Shown here: positions 1 to 10,771 of the stretch, in pieces
Layout: each line of letters starts with the position of its first letter
How positions within the stretch are numbered: position 1 is the stretch's first letter
Assembly (NCBI RefSeq): GCF_002954715.1
Contig: NZ_MSCP01000004.1
Coordinates: 36,757-100,756, forward strand
Origin: Aliivibrio sifiae
GTDB taxonomy: Bacteria; Pseudomonadota; Gammaproteobacteria; Enterobacterales; Vibrionaceae
Reading direction: 5' to 3'
DNA: 64,000 nucleotides
Notes under the pieces: generated by a model
Seen by the model: the letters and a program-made list of their open reading frames with translations, nothing else
What the model was told of the DNA's origin: nothing
Databases searched by the model: none
Position numbers and translations under genes: made by a program

Positions 1-447
1 TACCGTATCCAAATGACCAGACTTTTCACCCGCTGCGACCATTGAGCAAAACAAATCATCAAACACATGAGGATATTCACCAAAACTTTCGGCTAATGGA
101 TACCCTTCAATCACTTTTGATCGAACGCCCATCATCATGCTACGAATGTGTGCTTTTTCGCCTTGTTCTGCGACGGCTTTTAGACACTCTTCGAGTGGCA
201 TACCCGCTTGAACTAAAGTCGCAAGTTGGCGTGTAATTAACGATAAATCATTAACGCTAATACCACGTTTAAAACTTAATCCTTGAGATGCACTTTTCTG
301 CTGCTTTGATTTAGTTTCAATAACCTCAACAGGAATAAGGCCTTGTTCTTTTAAACGTTGACGAACTTGGCGACCGTTATCACCTTCCATTACGCCTTTT
401 TTCTGTTTGCCATTTTTTTCGAGGGCTTTGTATTCAAATGCTGCCAT
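1..447 (-). CDS. gspF: Type II secretion inner-membrane platform protein GspF (EpsF), N-terminal part
   Basis: The reading frame opens with ATG at 447 and runs off the left edge, giving about 149 residues of a protein usually near 400. The start (MAAFEYKALEKNGKQKKG) and the following GspF-type cytoplasmic domain match the polytopic inner-membrane protein that couples the GspE ATPase to the pseudopilus. The start codon abuts the gspE stop codon with no gap, so the two are translationally coupled. No defect is visible in the part present. The rest of the operon (gspG onward) presumably lies to the left. Identification is firm; the protein is incomplete only because of the window edge. Confidence 0.95.
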   Translation of the reverse strand, partial: MAAFEYKALEKNGKQKKGVMEGDNGRQVRQRLKEQGLIPVEVIETKSKQQKSASQGLSFKRGISVNDLSLITRQLATLVQAGMPLEECLKAVAEQGEKAHIRSMMMGVRSKVIEGYPLAESFGEYPHVFDDLFCSMVAAGEKSGHLDTV

Positions 448-1947
448 TTACCCTTCCCGAGTGACTCGCATCACCTCTTCTAGCGTAGTAATGCCTTGTT
501 GAACTTTTAATAGCCCATCTTGCTGAATACCACGAGTATTCTTACGAACTTCTTTTTCAATCTCTTGTTCGCCCGCTTCTTTATGGATCAATTCTTGTAC
601 TTTTTCACTCACCACCAATAATTCATGAATACCGGTACGGCCACGGTAGCCTTTACCATTACAGTGCTCACAACCCGCAGGCTTATATAGCACTAGATCA
701 TCTGATGGTAATAAAGAAAAGAGCTTTTTCTGTTCGTCATCAGCTTGATAAGACGTTTTACATTCCTTACATAACGTGCGAACCAAACGTTGAGCAAGAA
801 CACCCAATAAAGATGAAGAAATTAAGAAAGGCTCGATTCCCATATCACGAAGGCGAGTTATCGCACCAACAGCGGTGTTGGTGTGAAGTGTCGACATAAC
901 TAAGTGACCGGTTAATGAAGCTTGAACGGCAATTTCGGCGGTCTCTAAATCTCGAATTTCACCTATCATCACCACATCTGGATCTTGACGAAGAATGGCA
1001 CGTAATCCACGAGCAAACGTCATGTCTACTTTTGGATTGACTTGAGTTTGTCCAATACCATCGATATCAAATTCGATTGGGTCTTCTACCGTTAAGATAT
1101 TAGATTGAGTACTGTCTAATTCTCCTAATCCTGCATACAAGGTTGTTGATTTACCTGATCCCGTAGGACCAGTAACCAAAATAATACCGTGAGGTCGTTT
1201 AATAATATGTTGGAAGTTTTGATGGTTTGTCTCTTCCATTCCTAAACTGTTCAAATCTAGACGTGTTGCGTTCTTATCTAATAAACGCATTACTACACGT
1301 TCACCATGAGAAGAAGGCATGGTTGATACACGAACATCGACCGCCCGCCCGCCAATACGTAATGAAATACGGCCATCTTGAGGAACACGTTTTTCGGCAA
1401 TATCTAATTTCGCCATTACTTTTACACGCGATACTAATAATGGCGCTAATTTACGGCTTGGGCTAAGAACATCACGTAACACACCATCAACTCGGAAGCG
1501 GATCGACAAGACTTTTTCAAACGTTTCAATATGAATGTCTGATGCCCCTTCTTTGATCGCTTCACCTAACATGGCATTGATCAATTTAATGATTGGCGCA
1601 TCATCTTCTGATTCTAATAAATCGTCATTGTCTGGTAACTCTTCAGCTAATGAGAAGAAATCACCATTATCAGCCCCAATGTCTTCCATCAATTGCTGCG
1701 CTTCTGATGAGTTACGTTGATAAACTTGCGTTACTTTGGTATCAAATTCATCCTTAGTTAATTGAATTAATGAAAAACTCGCTTTGCATACTCGGCGGAT
1801 CTCACACAATACGATTGGCGAAGGGGTTACTGCATAATACAGAACCCACCCTTCAGAACTTGCTTCAATAACAACGGAATGCCTTTTTGCAAATGAAAAA
1901 GGCAAACGTAAAACGGCAGTAGGATCAGGAAATAGCATATCCGCCAT
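448..1947 (-). CDS. gspE: Type II secretion ATPase GspE (EpsE)
   Basis: A 499-residue cytoplasmic hexameric ATPase that powers pseudopilus assembly for export of folded proteins across the outer membrane. An N-terminal GspE domain is followed by the core ATPase: Walker [10 protein letters not shown] at about 260-268, Asp box/Walker B region around 319-332 ([14 protein letters not shown]) and a His box at about 354. A tetracysteine zinc motif (C393/C396 and C426/C429) is present, as in EpsE. Length is normal. The start overlaps the gspD stop by one base (TAATG), and gspF follows with no gap, so this is one coupled operon. All catalytic motifs are intact. Confidence 0.97.
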   Translation of the reverse strand: MADMLFPDPTAVLRLPFSFAKRHSVVIEASSEGWVLYYAVTPSPIVLCEIRRVCKASFSLIQLTKDEFDTKVTQVYQRNSSEAQQLMEDIGADNGDFFSLAEELPDNDDLLESEDDAPIIKLINAMLGEAIKEGASDIHIETFEKVLSIRFRVDGVLRDVLSPSRKLAPLLVSRVKVMAKLDIAEKRVPQDGRISLRIGGRAVDVRVSTMPSSHGERVVMRLLDKNATRLDLNSLGMEETNHQNFQHIIKRPHGIILVTGPTGSGKSTTLYAGLGELDSTQSNILTVEDPIEFDIDGIGQTQVNPKVDMTFARGLRAILRQDPDVVMIGEIRDLETAEIAVQASLTGHLVMSTLHTNTAVGAITRLRDMGIEPFLISSSLLGVLAQRLVRTLCKECKTSYQADDEQKKLFSLLPSDDLVLYKPAGCEHCNGKGYRGRTGIHELLVVSEKVQELIHKEAGEQEIEKEVRKNTRGIQQDGLLKVQQGITTLEEVMRVTREG

Positions 1948-3980
1948 TATTTATCCTTATTCTCATCATCAAGCTGATCAAAGAAAGCTTGGATCTCTGC
2001 TGGGTGTTGCACATCAGAACCAAACTTAGGCAAGATTGGAATATTGGCATCATCCATTAACTTCAAGCCTTTCTCTGCGTTATACAATTGCTCTGCACGA
2101 ATATAGTTATATTTACGTTGAGTAATGCCATCAGCAGTCATACCATCGCGAATGATGGTTGGCTTGATAAATACCATTAGGTTCTTCTTCTCTACCTGAG
2201 TACTGGTTGATTTAAATAAATAACCCAAAATAGGAATATCACCCAAGAAAGGCACTTTTGATTCACTTTCTAATGCTCTCTCATCAATCAAACCACCTAG
2301 CACCAGCATTTGGCCATCTTGTACCATTACTGAGGTATTTAGCTGACGTTTAGCAAAACGTACATCCACTGCACCATTAGCGCCCAATACGTTCGATACT
2401 TCTTGTTCGATATCTAAACGAACAGAATCACCTTCATTGATTTGTGGAACAACTTTAAGTTTGATACCCACTTCTTTACGATCAACGGTTTGGAATGGGT
2501 TTTCATTATTTGAACCCGATGTAGAACCAGTTAATACCGGAACTTCTTCACCCACAATGAACGAGGCTTCGCCATTATCCATCACCGTAATACTTGGAGA
2601 AGACAAAATATTTGAGTTTGAATCAGTAGATACTGCAGTAATCAACGCAGCCCAATCCCCCATCATGACACTAACCGCCGCACCTTGAACGCCGCCAAGC
2701 GCAGAGGCTAATGCGTCATAGCTGCCTTTTTCAGTCGTCGTTTCATTACGTAAAAACTTATTATTTTCATCATAAACAGCGGTTGTGGTGGTTGTGTCTT
2801 TAGCTTCTTCTAAACCAACCATAGTGGCACCAATTGATGCACCCGTATTGCTGTATTGGATCATCGCCCCAGTTTCTAAGTTACCCCATTGAACACCAAG
2901 ATTAATGCCATCGCCTTCAGCAAGCTCAACGATTAACGCTTCAATCAATACTTGAGCACGACGAATATCTAGCTGCGCAATAACATCCTTCACCGCACGC
3001 ATTACATCAGGCGGCGCAGTAATCACTAAGGCATTAGTATCGGCATGAGCAGAGATCATTACGTCACTACGATTATTTGAACTTCCTTTTTGGGAGCCAC
3101 CTTTACCTGCGGTTAAATTATCAGAAACCCCTTTTAATACATCAACCAAATCTTCTGCTTTGGCGTAACGTAAATAGACAACTTGGTTATTACCCTTTGT
3201 TGCCATTTCAACATCAAGTTGCTTAATGAGCTTTTTAAGGCGATTACGTACTTTAGGGTCACCCGAAATAAGGATCGAGTTTGTCCGCTCATCAGCAACC
3301 AATTTAGGTTGTAAAAACGCAGGTGTGTTTTTGGCATCTGTCGTTTTATTTAACGCATCAACAATTCTTACCATTTCAGCGGCTGAGGCATTTTTTAAAT
3401 CAACCACTTCAACTTCTTTATCACCCGCTTGGTCAACACGCTCAATAATTTCAGCCAGACGATTAACAACCGCAGCACGACCAGTAATCATGATGATATT
3501 GGCAGGGTCATAATGAACAACATTACCCGCGCCTGCATTATCATTAAGTTGACGTAACAAAGGAGAGAGTTCACGAACCGACACATTGCGAACCGCAATA
3601 ACACGCGTGATTACCGCGTCTCCGGTTATTTTGTCTTTTGCACCAAGAACAGGGACCGCCGATGTTTTTGCGTCTTTATCTTTAATGACTTTTAAAATGC
3701 CATTGTCCATTTCAACAACCGCATAGCCATACACTTCTAACACACTTAGGAAGAACTGATAATATTGCTCTTCGTTTAAAAGATCGTAACTACGAACATC
3801 TACTTTTCCTCGTACCGACGGATCAACAATAATGGTCTTTTCTAGATTTCGACCAACAATGTTGATGAACTCTTGAATATCTGTTCCTTTAAAACTGGCA
3901 CTAAAGTCATTTGCGATAGCCGATGTCCACATCATGCTACCCGCAAGTAATAAGGCTCCCTTGCCCATCCACTTTTTCAC
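1947..3980 (-). CDS. gspD: Type II secretion outer-membrane secretin GspD (EpsD)
   Basis: A 677-residue secretin forming the outer-membrane channel of the type II system. It begins with a signal peptide ([23 protein letters not shown]), then N0 and repeated N1-N3 ring domains (about 25-340, with the typical IIERVDQ and IKQLDVE segments), and ends with the C-terminal secretin barrel ([10 protein letters not shown] and [14 protein letters not shown] segments). Length is typical. It lies between gspC (gap about 32 bases) and gspE (1-base overlap). No truncation or frameshift is seen. Confidence 0.97.
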   Translation of the reverse strand: MKKWMGKGALLLAGSMMWTSAIANDFSASFKGTDIQEFINIVGRNLEKTIIVDPSVRGKVDVRSYDLLNEEQYYQFFLSVLEVYGYAVVEMDNGILKVIKDKDAKTSAVPVLGAKDKITGDAVITRVIAVRNVSVRELSPLLRQLNDNAGAGNVVHYDPANIIMITGRAAVVNRLAEIIERVDQAGDKEVEVVDLKNASAAEMVRIVDALNKTTDAKNTPAFLQPKLVADERTNSILISGDPKVRNRLKKLIKQLDVEMATKGNNQVVYLRYAKAEDLVDVLKGVSDNLTAGKGGSQKGSSNNRSDVMISAHADTNALVITAPPDVMRAVKDVIAQLDIRRAQVLIEALIVELAEGDGINLGVQWGNLETGAMIQYSNTGASIGATMVGLEEAKDTTTTTAVYDENNKFLRNETTTEKGSYDALASALGGVQGAAVSVMMGDWAALITAVSTDSNSNILSSPSITVMDNGEASFIVGEEVPVLTGSTSGSNNENPFQTVDRKEVGIKLKVVPQINEGDSVRLDIEQEVSNVLGANGAVDVRFAKRQLNTSVMVQDGQMLVLGGLIDERALESESKVPFLGDIPILGYLFKSTSTQVEKKNLMVFIKPTIIRDGMTADGITQRKYNYIRAEQLYNAEKGLKLMDDANIPILPKFGSDVQHPAEIQAFFDQLDDENKDK

Positions 3981-4012
3981 AATACACCCTTATTCATTTT
4001 TCCATCTACCAG

Positions 4013-4921
4013 TTATAAACCGATAAAGATGTCATGTAGTTGTCCGTCACGTTGAACGGTTAAATTAAGCTCTGTCATTTCTGACATATTTTTCCACAAT
4101 GCACTCATTGCAGCAGGATCTGTTAAATCAATCCCATTTAAACTTGTTGCGATATCACCCGGCTTCAGGCCCACCGAATCAAATAATTTTCTGTCTTTAC
4201 CTGGGTTAACTCGGTAGCCTTCAATTTTCCCATTATTACTCACTTGAGAAAGGCGAATATATTTCAAAATTGATTGAGGATTTTTCGCCATCTCTTGACG
4301 AATGATGTCTAATTCATCTTGATCTGAATTCTGACGATTATTCCCTAACACCGTACCTGAGCTTCCTGTACGATTTTGTTCTACCGAAATTTTGGTGTAC
4401 TCAACCCCCTCAAGCATTAATGTTTCATCACGACCATTATTTGAAATAATAATACGATCAGCACTAATGGCTTTTACCGTAGCTCTTGTCCCATCGATGG
4501 TTTCATCAATACCGTACGTATTTTGTTTTCCTCGATTCGCTATAACCGCCAAGCTCAACTTTGGATTAGAACTCGCTACCACGCCAGATAAAGTCAGATT
4601 CAATTTAGTTTTAGGTGCGTCTTTTACTTCAACAACCTTTGGCTGCTCTACTTGTTTTTCAGCATTAAACTGCCCAAACACTTGGCCGTTTAATAAACCA
4701 GATAAAGAATCATCATTACTTTTCTTTGATGAAACATTAATCGCGACCGCTTTCGGTGCCCATTGAGAAACCGATGTCTGTGGCGCTAATATTGACCAAA
4801 AAAGAGAACCACAGATCCACGCAAAACAAGCGACCAAAACAACCGTTAAGCCTTTTGAAATTGCAGATTGATATATTGACCAATATTGAGAAATTTTTTC
4901 GATTTTCATATTAGCTATCAT
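4013..4921 (-). CDS. gspC: Type II secretion inner-membrane protein GspC (EpsC)
   Basis: GspC links the inner-membrane platform to the secretin. The sequence has a short cytoplasmic N-terminus, one membrane segment (LTVVLVACFAWICGSLFW), a homology region (SGVVASSNPKLSLAVIAN) that docks on the secretin, and a C-terminal PDZ-like domain (VGLKPGDIATSLNGIDLTD). I place the start at ATG 4921 (MIANMKIEK), which has AAGGAAGA upstream at 4933-4940. A longer frame from GTG 4951 has no ribosome site, and ATG 4909 is another possible start. It is the first gene of the operon as seen here. Identity is firm; the exact start is less so. Confidence 0.9.
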   Translation of the reverse strand: MIANMKIEKISQYWSIYQSAISKGLTVVLVACFAWICGSLFWSILAPQTSVSQWAPKAVAINVSSKKSNDDSLSGLLNGQVFGQFNAEKQVEQPKVVEVKDAPKTKLNLTLSGVVASSNPKLSLAVIANRGKQNTYGIDETIDGTRATVKAISADRIIISNNGRDETLMLEGVEYTKISVEQNRTGSSGTVLGNNRQNSDQDELDIIRQEMAKNPQSILKYIRLSQVSNNGKIEGYRVNPGKDRKLFDSVGLKPGDIATSLNGIDLTDPAAMSALWKNMSEMTELNLTVQRDGQLHDIFIGL

Positions 4922-5140
4922 GTAGGTACTGATCTTCCTTTTCTGTCTCACAGAGCAATTAAATATCTGATGTGTTTATGAATTATAAAATAACACAGCA
5001 TAATTTCCGCAAATGATGCCGATTTCTTAAATTCCTCGCAGCCATGTCACGTAATTTAAGCAGATAACCTTGTATTAGAGCATTATTTCTCATTAATGAC
5101 TCTAGTTGCTTATCAATTTTGATTAATTCCCCTCAAAAGA

Positions 5141-5169
5141 TTGAAAAAAATTTTACTGACACCATCTTA
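5141..5169 (+). promoter_or_regulatory. Candidate heat-shock (sigma-32) promoter of hslR
   Basis: TTGAAAA at 5141-5147 is followed after 15 bases by CCATCTTA (5162-5169). This resembles the sigma-32 pattern CTTGAAA-N13-17-CCCCATNT and lies about 30 bases before the hslR start. hslR and hslO are heat-shock genes in Escherichia coli, which fits. This is pattern matching only; no transcript evidence is available. Confidence 0.45.
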
Positions 5170-5197
5170 ATAGGCAGAGATAAGACATTAGGAACCC

Positions 5198-5602
5198 ATG
5201 ATGAGTTCAAAATCCAATACTAGCGATGGTATCAGGCTCGACAAATGGCTCTGGGCAGCTCGTTTTTACAAGACCCGCTCTATTGCTCGTAATATGGTTG
5301 ATGGCGGGAAAGTTCATTATAATGGACAACGAGCTAAACCAAGTAAATTAGTTGAAGTTGGTGCAGAAATAAAACTTCGCCAAGGCAACAACGAAGAAAT
5401 CGTTGTGATCATCGAGATCCTATCCGATCAACGCCGTGGCGCACCTGTAGCACAAACTCTTTACAAAGAAACACAAAACAGCATTGAGCACCGTGAAGAA
5501 AATGCGAAATTACGCAAACTCAATTCACTTGGTAGCCCGCACCCAGATAAACGTCCTGATAAGAAACAGCGACGTGATATTATGAAATTTAAACAGCAAT
5601 AG
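5198..5602 (+). CDS. hslR: Ribosome-associated heat shock protein HslR (Hsp15)
   Basis: A 134-residue basic RNA-binding protein with an S4 domain at about 11-70 (RLDKWLWAARFYKTRSIARNMVDGGKVH) and a lysine/arginine-rich tail. Hsp15 binds free 50S subunits carrying a nascent peptidyl-tRNA and helps recycle stalled ribosomes. Length matches the family (about 133). The start ATG has AGGAA upstream; an in-frame second ATG follows directly. It sits just before hslO, the usual pairing, and behind a heat-shock-like promoter candidate. Confidence 0.95.
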   Translation: MMSSKSNTSDGIRLDKWLWAARFYKTRSIARNMVDGGKVHYNGQRAKPSKLVEVGAEIKLRQGNNEEIVVIIEILSDQRRGAPVAQTLYKETQNSIEHREENAKLRKLNSLGSPHPDKRPDKKQRRDIMKFKQQ

Positions 5603-5696
5603 ACTCGTCTTTCTGTTTCATTGCTTATTTATACCGGTTGTCTTCGCTATACTATAAGTAACGACAACCCCTCTAATACAATTGCTGGAGTATTTC

Positions 5697-6572
5697 ATGG
5701 CAAATAACACATTGCATCGCTACCTATTTGAAGATTTATCTGTTCGTGGTGAATTGGTTCAATTAGACGATGCTTACCAACAAATTATTTCTAGCAAGGA
5801 ATACCCAAAAGCAGTACAAAATCTATTGGGTGAGCTATTAGTTGCAACAACATTATTAACGGCAACATTAAAATTTGAAGGATCTATTACTCTTCAACTT
5901 CAAGGCGACGGTCCTGTTTCTCTTGCAGTAATTAATGGTGATAACGATCAGAAAGTGCGTGGTGTTGCTCGTTTTGACGGCGATATCGCTGACGACGCTA
6001 CTTTGCATCAATTAATGGGTAAAGGTTACCTAGTTATCACGATCTCGCCAAAAGATGGTGAACGTTACCAAGGTGTTGTTGCGCTTGATGGGAAAGATCT
6101 AGCGGCTTGTTTTGAAGGTTACTTTGAGCGTTCAGAGCAACTTAAAACACGTTTATGGCTTCGTCTTGGTGAATTTGAAGGCAAACCTCATGCAGCAGGT
6201 ATGCTTCTTCAAGTAATGCCAGACGGCACAGGTTCTGCTGATGACTTCGAACACTTAGAACAACTGACTGATACGATCAAAAACGAAGAACTATTTGGCC
6301 TAGAAGCGGAAGACGTTCTGTACCGTTTATACAACCAAGATAAAGTGCAACTTTTTGAACCTCAAGCTGTTGAGTTCTTCTGTGGCTGTTCTCGTGAACG
6401 CAGTGCAGGTGCAATTGTTACGATCGCACGAGCTGAAGTAGATGACATCGTCAAAACTGAAGGCAAGGTATCTCTTCATTGTGACTACTGTGGCACAAGC
6501 TACGACTTTGACAGCATTGATGTTGCCAACATATTCGAAGAAGCAACAAAAGGTAATGACACCGTTCATTAA
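5697..6572 (+). CDS. hslO: Redox-regulated chaperone Hsp33
   Basis: A 291-residue cytosolic holdase that becomes active when oxidised. The C-terminal zinc switch is intact: CxC at about C229/C231 and CxxC at C262/C265. The N-terminal substrate-binding fold is complete. I chose ATG 5697, preceded by CTGGAG at 5685-5690, over an upstream TTG that would lie inside that ribosome site. The gap to hslR is 94 bases, and a terminator follows the gene. Function is well supported by family knowledge. Confidence 0.96.
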   Translation: MANNTLHRYLFEDLSVRGELVQLDDAYQQIISSKEYPKAVQNLLGELLVATTLLTATLKFEGSITLQLQGDGPVSLAVINGDNDQKVRGVARFDGDIADDATLHQLMGKGYLVITISPKDGERYQGVVALDGKDLAACFEGYFERSEQLKTRLWLRLGEFEGKPHAAGMLLQVMPDGTGSADDFEHLEQLTDTIKNEELFGLEAEDVLYRLYNQDKVQLFEPQAVEFFCGCSRERSAGAIVTIARAEVDDIVKTEGKVSLHCDYCGTSYDFDSIDVANIFEEATKGNDTVH

Positions 6573-6603
6573 TTTACAGCATAGAATAAGTTGTAGAAAT
6601 GTT

Positions 6604-6634
6604 ACAAAAGCTAACCATTAAGTTGGCTTTTTTT
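6604..6634 (+). terminator. Intrinsic terminator after hslO
   Basis: AAAGCTAAC (about 6607-6613) pairs with GTTGGCTTT across a short loop, with one G-U pair, and is followed by a run of T up to 6634. It fits transcription ending after hslO. Confidence 0.75.
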
Positions 6635-6919
6635 ATAACTAAATTTGATATAAACCACGTTTTTAATTCCACTTATCCACACTTAATTTTGCTTAAATAA
6701 TAATCAATTACATCTAGCGCAATCGATTTCTTTAAGAGTAGAATAGGGCTATTGCTATTTTGTGATGCTGATTAAATAACCACTACTACTTTATGGTTAA
6801 TTTATGATTTATCTCCCTGTTTTCAATTTACCGCATTGATAGCATGTTTAGCAGACAATAAATAATTACAAAATATTTAAAATATTAAAATCCCTACAAA
6901 ATTCCTTTAAGGAGCACCT
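6635..6919 (+). promoter_or_regulatory. AT-rich promoter region of pckA
   Basis: The gap between hslO and pckA is 347 bases; after the terminator it holds no plausible gene. It is AT-rich and ends with a strong ribosome site (AAGGAG) before pckA. A half-conserved CRP-like word (TGTGA at 6761-6765, second half poor) is present but not convincing. pckA is gluconeogenic, so catabolite control would be reasonable, but the sequence does not settle it. Confidence 0.4.
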
Positions 6920-8545
6920 ATGACTGTTATGGAACACAAAAAGGCTGCACAACTTGATCTTACTCAACATGGTCTAACTGGCGTTACTGACGTTCTTCGT
7001 AACCCAAGCTATGATCAATTGTTTGAAGAAGAAACTCGTCCAGACCTAGAAGGTTATGAGCGCGGTGTAATGACTGAGCTTGGCTCAGTTGCGGTAGATA
7101 CTGGTATTTTTACTGGTCGTTCGCCAAAAGATAAATACATCGTAAAAGATGATACGACTAAAGATACTCTTTGGTGGTCTGATCAAGGTAAAAACGACAA
7201 TAAAGCCATCACACCTGCAATTTGGGATGATCTAAAAGCCTTAGTCACAGAGCAACTCTCTGGCAAACGTCTGTTTGTTATTGATGGCTACTGTGGTGCA
7301 AACCCTGACACTCGTTTAAGTGTGCGTGTTATTACCGAAGTAGCGTGGCAAGCACACTTCGTGAAAAACATGTTTATCCGCCCTACAGACGCAGAGCTAG
7401 AAAGCTTTGAACCTGACTTTGTCGTAATGAACGGCGCAAAAGTCACTAACCCTAATTACGAAGCACAAGGTCTAAACTCTGAAAACTTTGTTGCCTTCAA
7501 CCTAACAGAACGTGTTCAAATTATCGGTGGTACTTGGTACGGCGGTGAAATGAAGAAAGGCATGTTCGCAATGATGAACTACCTTCTTCCACTGAAAGGC
7601 ATTGCCTCTATGCACTGTTCTGCCAATGTTGGTGAAGAAGGCGATGTCGCAGTATTCTTTGGTTTATCAGGTACAGGTAAAACAACGCTTTCAACTGACC
7701 CTAAACGCCAATTGATTGGTGATGATGAACATGGCTGGGATGATGACGGTATCTTCAACTTTGAAGGTGGCTGTTACGCGAAAACAATTCGTCTATCTAA
7801 AGAAGCAGAACCAGATATCTATAATGCAATCCGCCGTGATGCGCTACTAGAAAACGTAACGGTTCGTAGCGATGGCACAATTGACTTTGATGATGGTTCA
7901 AAAACAGAAAATACTCGTGTTTCGTACCCTATTTATCATATCGATAATATTGTTAAGCCAGTTTCTAAAGCAGGCCATGCAAATAAAGTTATTTTCTTAA
8001 CGGCTGATGCATTTGGTGTTCTACCTCCTGTTGCAAAATTGACTCCAGAGCAAACTAAATACCACTTCTTATCTGGTTTTACAGCTAAGTTAGCAGGTAC
8101 AGAGCGTGGTATTACAGAACCAACACCAACCTTCTCAGCAGCATTTGGCGCCGCGTTTTTAACGCTACACCCAACTCAATACGCAGAAGTATTAGTTAAA
8201 CGTATGGAAGCGGTTGGCGCAGAAGCATATATCGTTAATACAGGTTGGAACGGTACGGGTAAACGTATTTCTATCCAAGACACTCGTGCGATCATTGATG
8301 CAATCTTAGATGGTTCAATTGACCACGCTGAAACGAAAAACATTCCAGTGTTTAACTTTGAAGTTCCGACATCATTACCTGGTGTTGATACTTCAATTCT
8401 TGATCCTCGTGATACTTATACTGACCCACTACAATGGGACAGCAAAGCAGAAGATCTCGCACAACGCTTCATCAAAAACTTTGCTCAATACACAGATAAC
8501 GATGAAGGTAAGGCGCTTGTAAAAGCAGGCCCTCAACTTGACTAA
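6920..8545 (+). CDS. pckA: Phosphoenolpyruvate carboxykinase (ATP)
   Basis: A 541-residue enzyme converting oxaloacetate and ATP to phosphoenolpyruvate, CO2 and ADP, the entry step of gluconeogenesis. The kinase P-loop GLSGTGKTT is at about 248-256. The oxaloacetate-binding segment (GRSPKDKY, about 66-73), the metal-binding HCSANVG region and the downstream GDDEHGWD segment are all present. Length matches bacterial ATP-type enzymes. The ATG start has AAGGAG 6-7 bases upstream. It stands alone with its own terminator. Confidence 0.98.
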   Translation: MTVMEHKKAAQLDLTQHGLTGVTDVLRNPSYDQLFEEETRPDLEGYERGVMTELGSVAVDTGIFTGRSPKDKYIVKDDTTKDTLWWSDQGKNDNKAITPAIWDDLKALVTEQLSGKRLFVIDGYCGANPDTRLSVRVITEVAWQAHFVKNMFIRPTDAELESFEPDFVVMNGAKVTNPNYEAQGLNSENFVAFNLTERVQIIGGTWYGGEMKKGMFAMMNYLLPLKGIASMHCSANVGEEGDVAVFFGLSGTGKTTLSTDPKRQLIGDDEHGWDDDGIFNFEGGCYAKTIRLSKEAEPDIYNAIRRDALLENVTVRSDGTIDFDDGSKTENTRVSYPIYHIDNIVKPVSKAGHANKVIFLTADAFGVLPPVAKLTPEQTKYHFLSGFTAKLAGTERGITEPTPTFSAAFGAAFLTLHPTQYAEVLVKRMEAVGAEAYIVNTGWNGTGKRISIQDTRAIIDAILDGSIDHAETKNIPVFNFEVPTSLPGVDTSILDPRDTYTDPLQWDSKAEDLAQRFIKNFAQYTDNDEGKALVKAGPQLD

Positions 8546-8570
8546 CCCAAGTTAATACCTCGATAAATTC

Positions 8571-8600
8571 AAGCCCTTCGGTAACGAAGGGCTTTTTTTA
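8571..8600 (+). terminator. Terminator of pckA
   Basis: AAGCCCTTCG pairs with CGAAGGGCTT around GTAA, followed by a T run. This is a strong intrinsic terminator 25 bases after the pckA stop. Confidence 0.9.
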
Positions 8601-8722
8601 TTCCTTTGATTCCCATCTTGCTTTCAAAACAGTGATTACCTTTGAGTAAAACATTACAATAACTTGATTGAATCTCACTTTTAATCCACTCTTTCTATTC
8701 TTATTTCTTTCTGGAGTTAACA

Positions 8723-10693
8723 ATGTATACCACGCTGAAAAGCCTTGGTTGGTTTATCACTTTCTGCCTACTACTTGTGGTCGCATTTTTATCCCTTTTG
8801 CATACTCCTTATGCGCAACCATTATTAAACCCACTAGTTGAAAAATTATCTGATCACAAAATCTCTTTTGGTGAGCTTCATTATTCAATTCAAGATCCTC
8901 TCCATCTGACGCTGTCAGAAGTCACTATCCGAACAGAAAATGAATTAGTCATACAACATGTCGATTTTTGGCTTTCTCAACACCCTATACAACAAAATAA
9001 ATTGGCATTTGATAGCATCAAAATTGATGGTTTAAGTTTACAGAATGGACTGCCAAAGACAGAAAATCTCGATTGGATTTCTATTGCTCAGTTGAGTGTT
9101 TCTAATTTAGATTTTGCCAATGATGATTTGGTGATTCGTGATGCACAAGCTCAGCTCACCAACTGGTCTGTAGAAAAAGAAAAAACATTGCCATTTGAAG
9201 GTAATTTTCAATTTTCAACTCAGCAATTATATTGGCAAGGCGAAGCGCTTGATGACGTATTGATCGATGGCTACTACAGCGAAGATTACACAGCATTACA
9301 TGGTATATCGCTCACTTGGCGTGATAGTACTATCACCGCTCAAGCTGAACTCAAAGAGAATAAATTATGGGTAATCCCTCAGTTCACCCTACGAAAATTT
9401 AATTTAGAATCTGACAATGCCGACATTATTGGTAAGCCATTAGCATGGCTTTCTCAGCAATATTTTACTTACCAATTTGAACGAATTGATCTTTTAGATA
9501 TTAATATTGAGCTTCCTCAATTCTCAGTAAACAATTTAAGTTTATCTGCTGAGAACGTATTGCTGCCTTATCATTTATGGCAACAAAGTAATGCTAATAT
9601 TTCTTTTAATGCCGATAGTTTAATATGGAATGAGCACATCATTGAAAAGCCTATTTTCAACCTAATGTTAAATGGTAAAGAAGCCAATATCTCAACGCTT
9701 TCTTTTGATATTTTTGATGGAAATGTTCAACTTGAAGGTAAAATATCCCCTACCGAAATTAACTTAAAATCATTGACGTTAAGTCAAATAAAATGGTTAC
9801 TTAGCGAAAGAGAAGTGTCCATTATTCAAAAATATATTAAACAACTTGAGCAAGTTAAAATAGCGGAGCTGGACGTTAATAACATTCAACTGATTCAACT
9901 TGATAATCAACACCCTTATCAAGTTTCAGGAGTTAATGCAGAAGGTCACGATCTCGATTTATTGCGCTATTATCAATGGGGGTTATGGGATGGGAAATTA
10001 TCTCTTAGTGCTTCTAACGCCAGCTTTAATTACCTATTAACTCAACAACTATTAATAGAAATGAACGCTGAAAATGGATTATGGACAATCGAGCGAGCAC
10101 TTTTCCCTTTAGCTGAAGGACTTGTTGGATTAAATGGCAGTATTTATTTAACTCAAGATAGCCAACCCTGGCAATTAGAGGCTTATGGCGATGGCTTACC
10201 AATCAGTTACCTAACCACTTTTTTCCCAAATACTATACCTCTAGAAGGCGTTGCTGAATTTAACTTAAATGCGAATGGTCTTGCTGCTAATAGAGACAGT
10301 TTTAATTACAGCTTTAATGGTGAGTTAAATATTATTCCAAGAGAGATGACAACCACCAAAACAGCGAAAGAACTGTGGCAATTTAAACTAGGATTAACAC
10401 CAGATGATGAAGGCCAAAATACATCACCTGAGAACAAAAATAAGGATAAAAAAACCTTTCCGACACATTACCCAATACAGGTGGAGCCAATTAAAATAGT
10501 GGCAAACCGAGGGCGTATTTCAATTACGCCAATAACCATTATCGGTGATGGGTTTAATTACAATATTGAAGGTGATTACGACTTAGTTAATCCAGAAAAC
10601 GCTCAAACTGTTACTTCTATTACTCAAGAGTGCCATCAGTTAGTGCAAAAGTTATTTTCTAAAGAAATTCAAATTATCAATTACTGTCAATAA
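8723..10693 (+). CDS. AsmA family protein
   Basis: A 656-residue protein with an N-terminal membrane anchor (about 7-27) and a long, beta-rich periplasmic body. The repeated amphipathic strand pattern and a C-terminal AsmA-like segment (GRISITPITIIGDGFNYNIEGDYDL) place it in the AsmA/TamB-type group, whose members form periplasmic lipid-transfer structures bridging inner and outer membranes. The start ATG at 8723 follows CTGGAG. It is monocistronic with a terminator behind it. The exact paralogue is not assigned; the cargo is unknown. Confidence 0.75.
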   Translation: MYTTLKSLGWFITFCLLLVVAFLSLLHTPYAQPLLNPLVEKLSDHKISFGELHYSIQDPLHLTLSEVTIRTENELVIQHVDFWLSQHPIQQNKLAFDSIKIDGLSLQNGLPKTENLDWISIAQLSVSNLDFANDDLVIRDAQAQLTNWSVEKEKTLPFEGNFQFSTQQLYWQGEALDDVLIDGYYSEDYTALHGISLTWRDSTITAQAELKENKLWVIPQFTLRKFNLESDNADIIGKPLAWLSQQYFTYQFERIDLLDINIELPQFSVNNLSLSAENVLLPYHLWQQSNANISFNADSLIWNEHIIEKPIFNLMLNGKEANISTLSFDIFDGNVQLEGKISPTEINLKSLTLSQIKWLLSEREVSIIQKYIKQLEQVKIAELDVNNIQLIQLDNQHPYQVSGVNAEGHDLDLLRYYQWGLWDGKLSLSASNASFNYLLTQQLLIEMNAENGLWTIERALFPLAEGLVGLNGSIYLTQDSQPWQLEAYGDGLPISYLTTFFPNTIPLEGVAEFNLNANGLAANRDSFNYSFNGELNIIPREMTTTKTAKELWQFKLGLTPDDEGQNTSPENKNKDKKTFPTHYPIQVEPIKIVANRGRISITPITIIGDGFNYNIEGDYDLVNPENAQTVTSITQECHQLVQKLFSKEIQIINYCQ

Positions 10694-10712
10694 TAATTAA
10701 AATTGAAAGAAC

Positions 10713-10752
10713 AAAAAAGCCTCATCAAACATTCGTGCTGATGGGGCTTTTT
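10713..10752. terminator. Bidirectional terminator between the AsmA-like and EAL-HDOD genes
   Basis: AAAAAGCCTCATCA pairs with TGATGGGGCTTTTT (one wobble) around a short loop. It has A and T runs on both sides and lies between two converging genes. Confidence 0.88.
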
Positions 10753-10771
10753 GGTATTAATTAGTGTGGTT

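Noticed and set aside
4922..4951. GTG start for gspC at 4951
   Set aside because: No ribosome site upstream; ATG 4921 has AAGGA at a workable distance.
5636..5669. 7-bp inverted repeat GGTTGTC/GACAACC before hslO
   Set aside because: Twenty-base loop, no T run and no known regulator; weak evidence of function.
6758..6780. CRP-like site before pckA
   Set aside because: Only one half-site (TGTGA) is good; the other half does not match.
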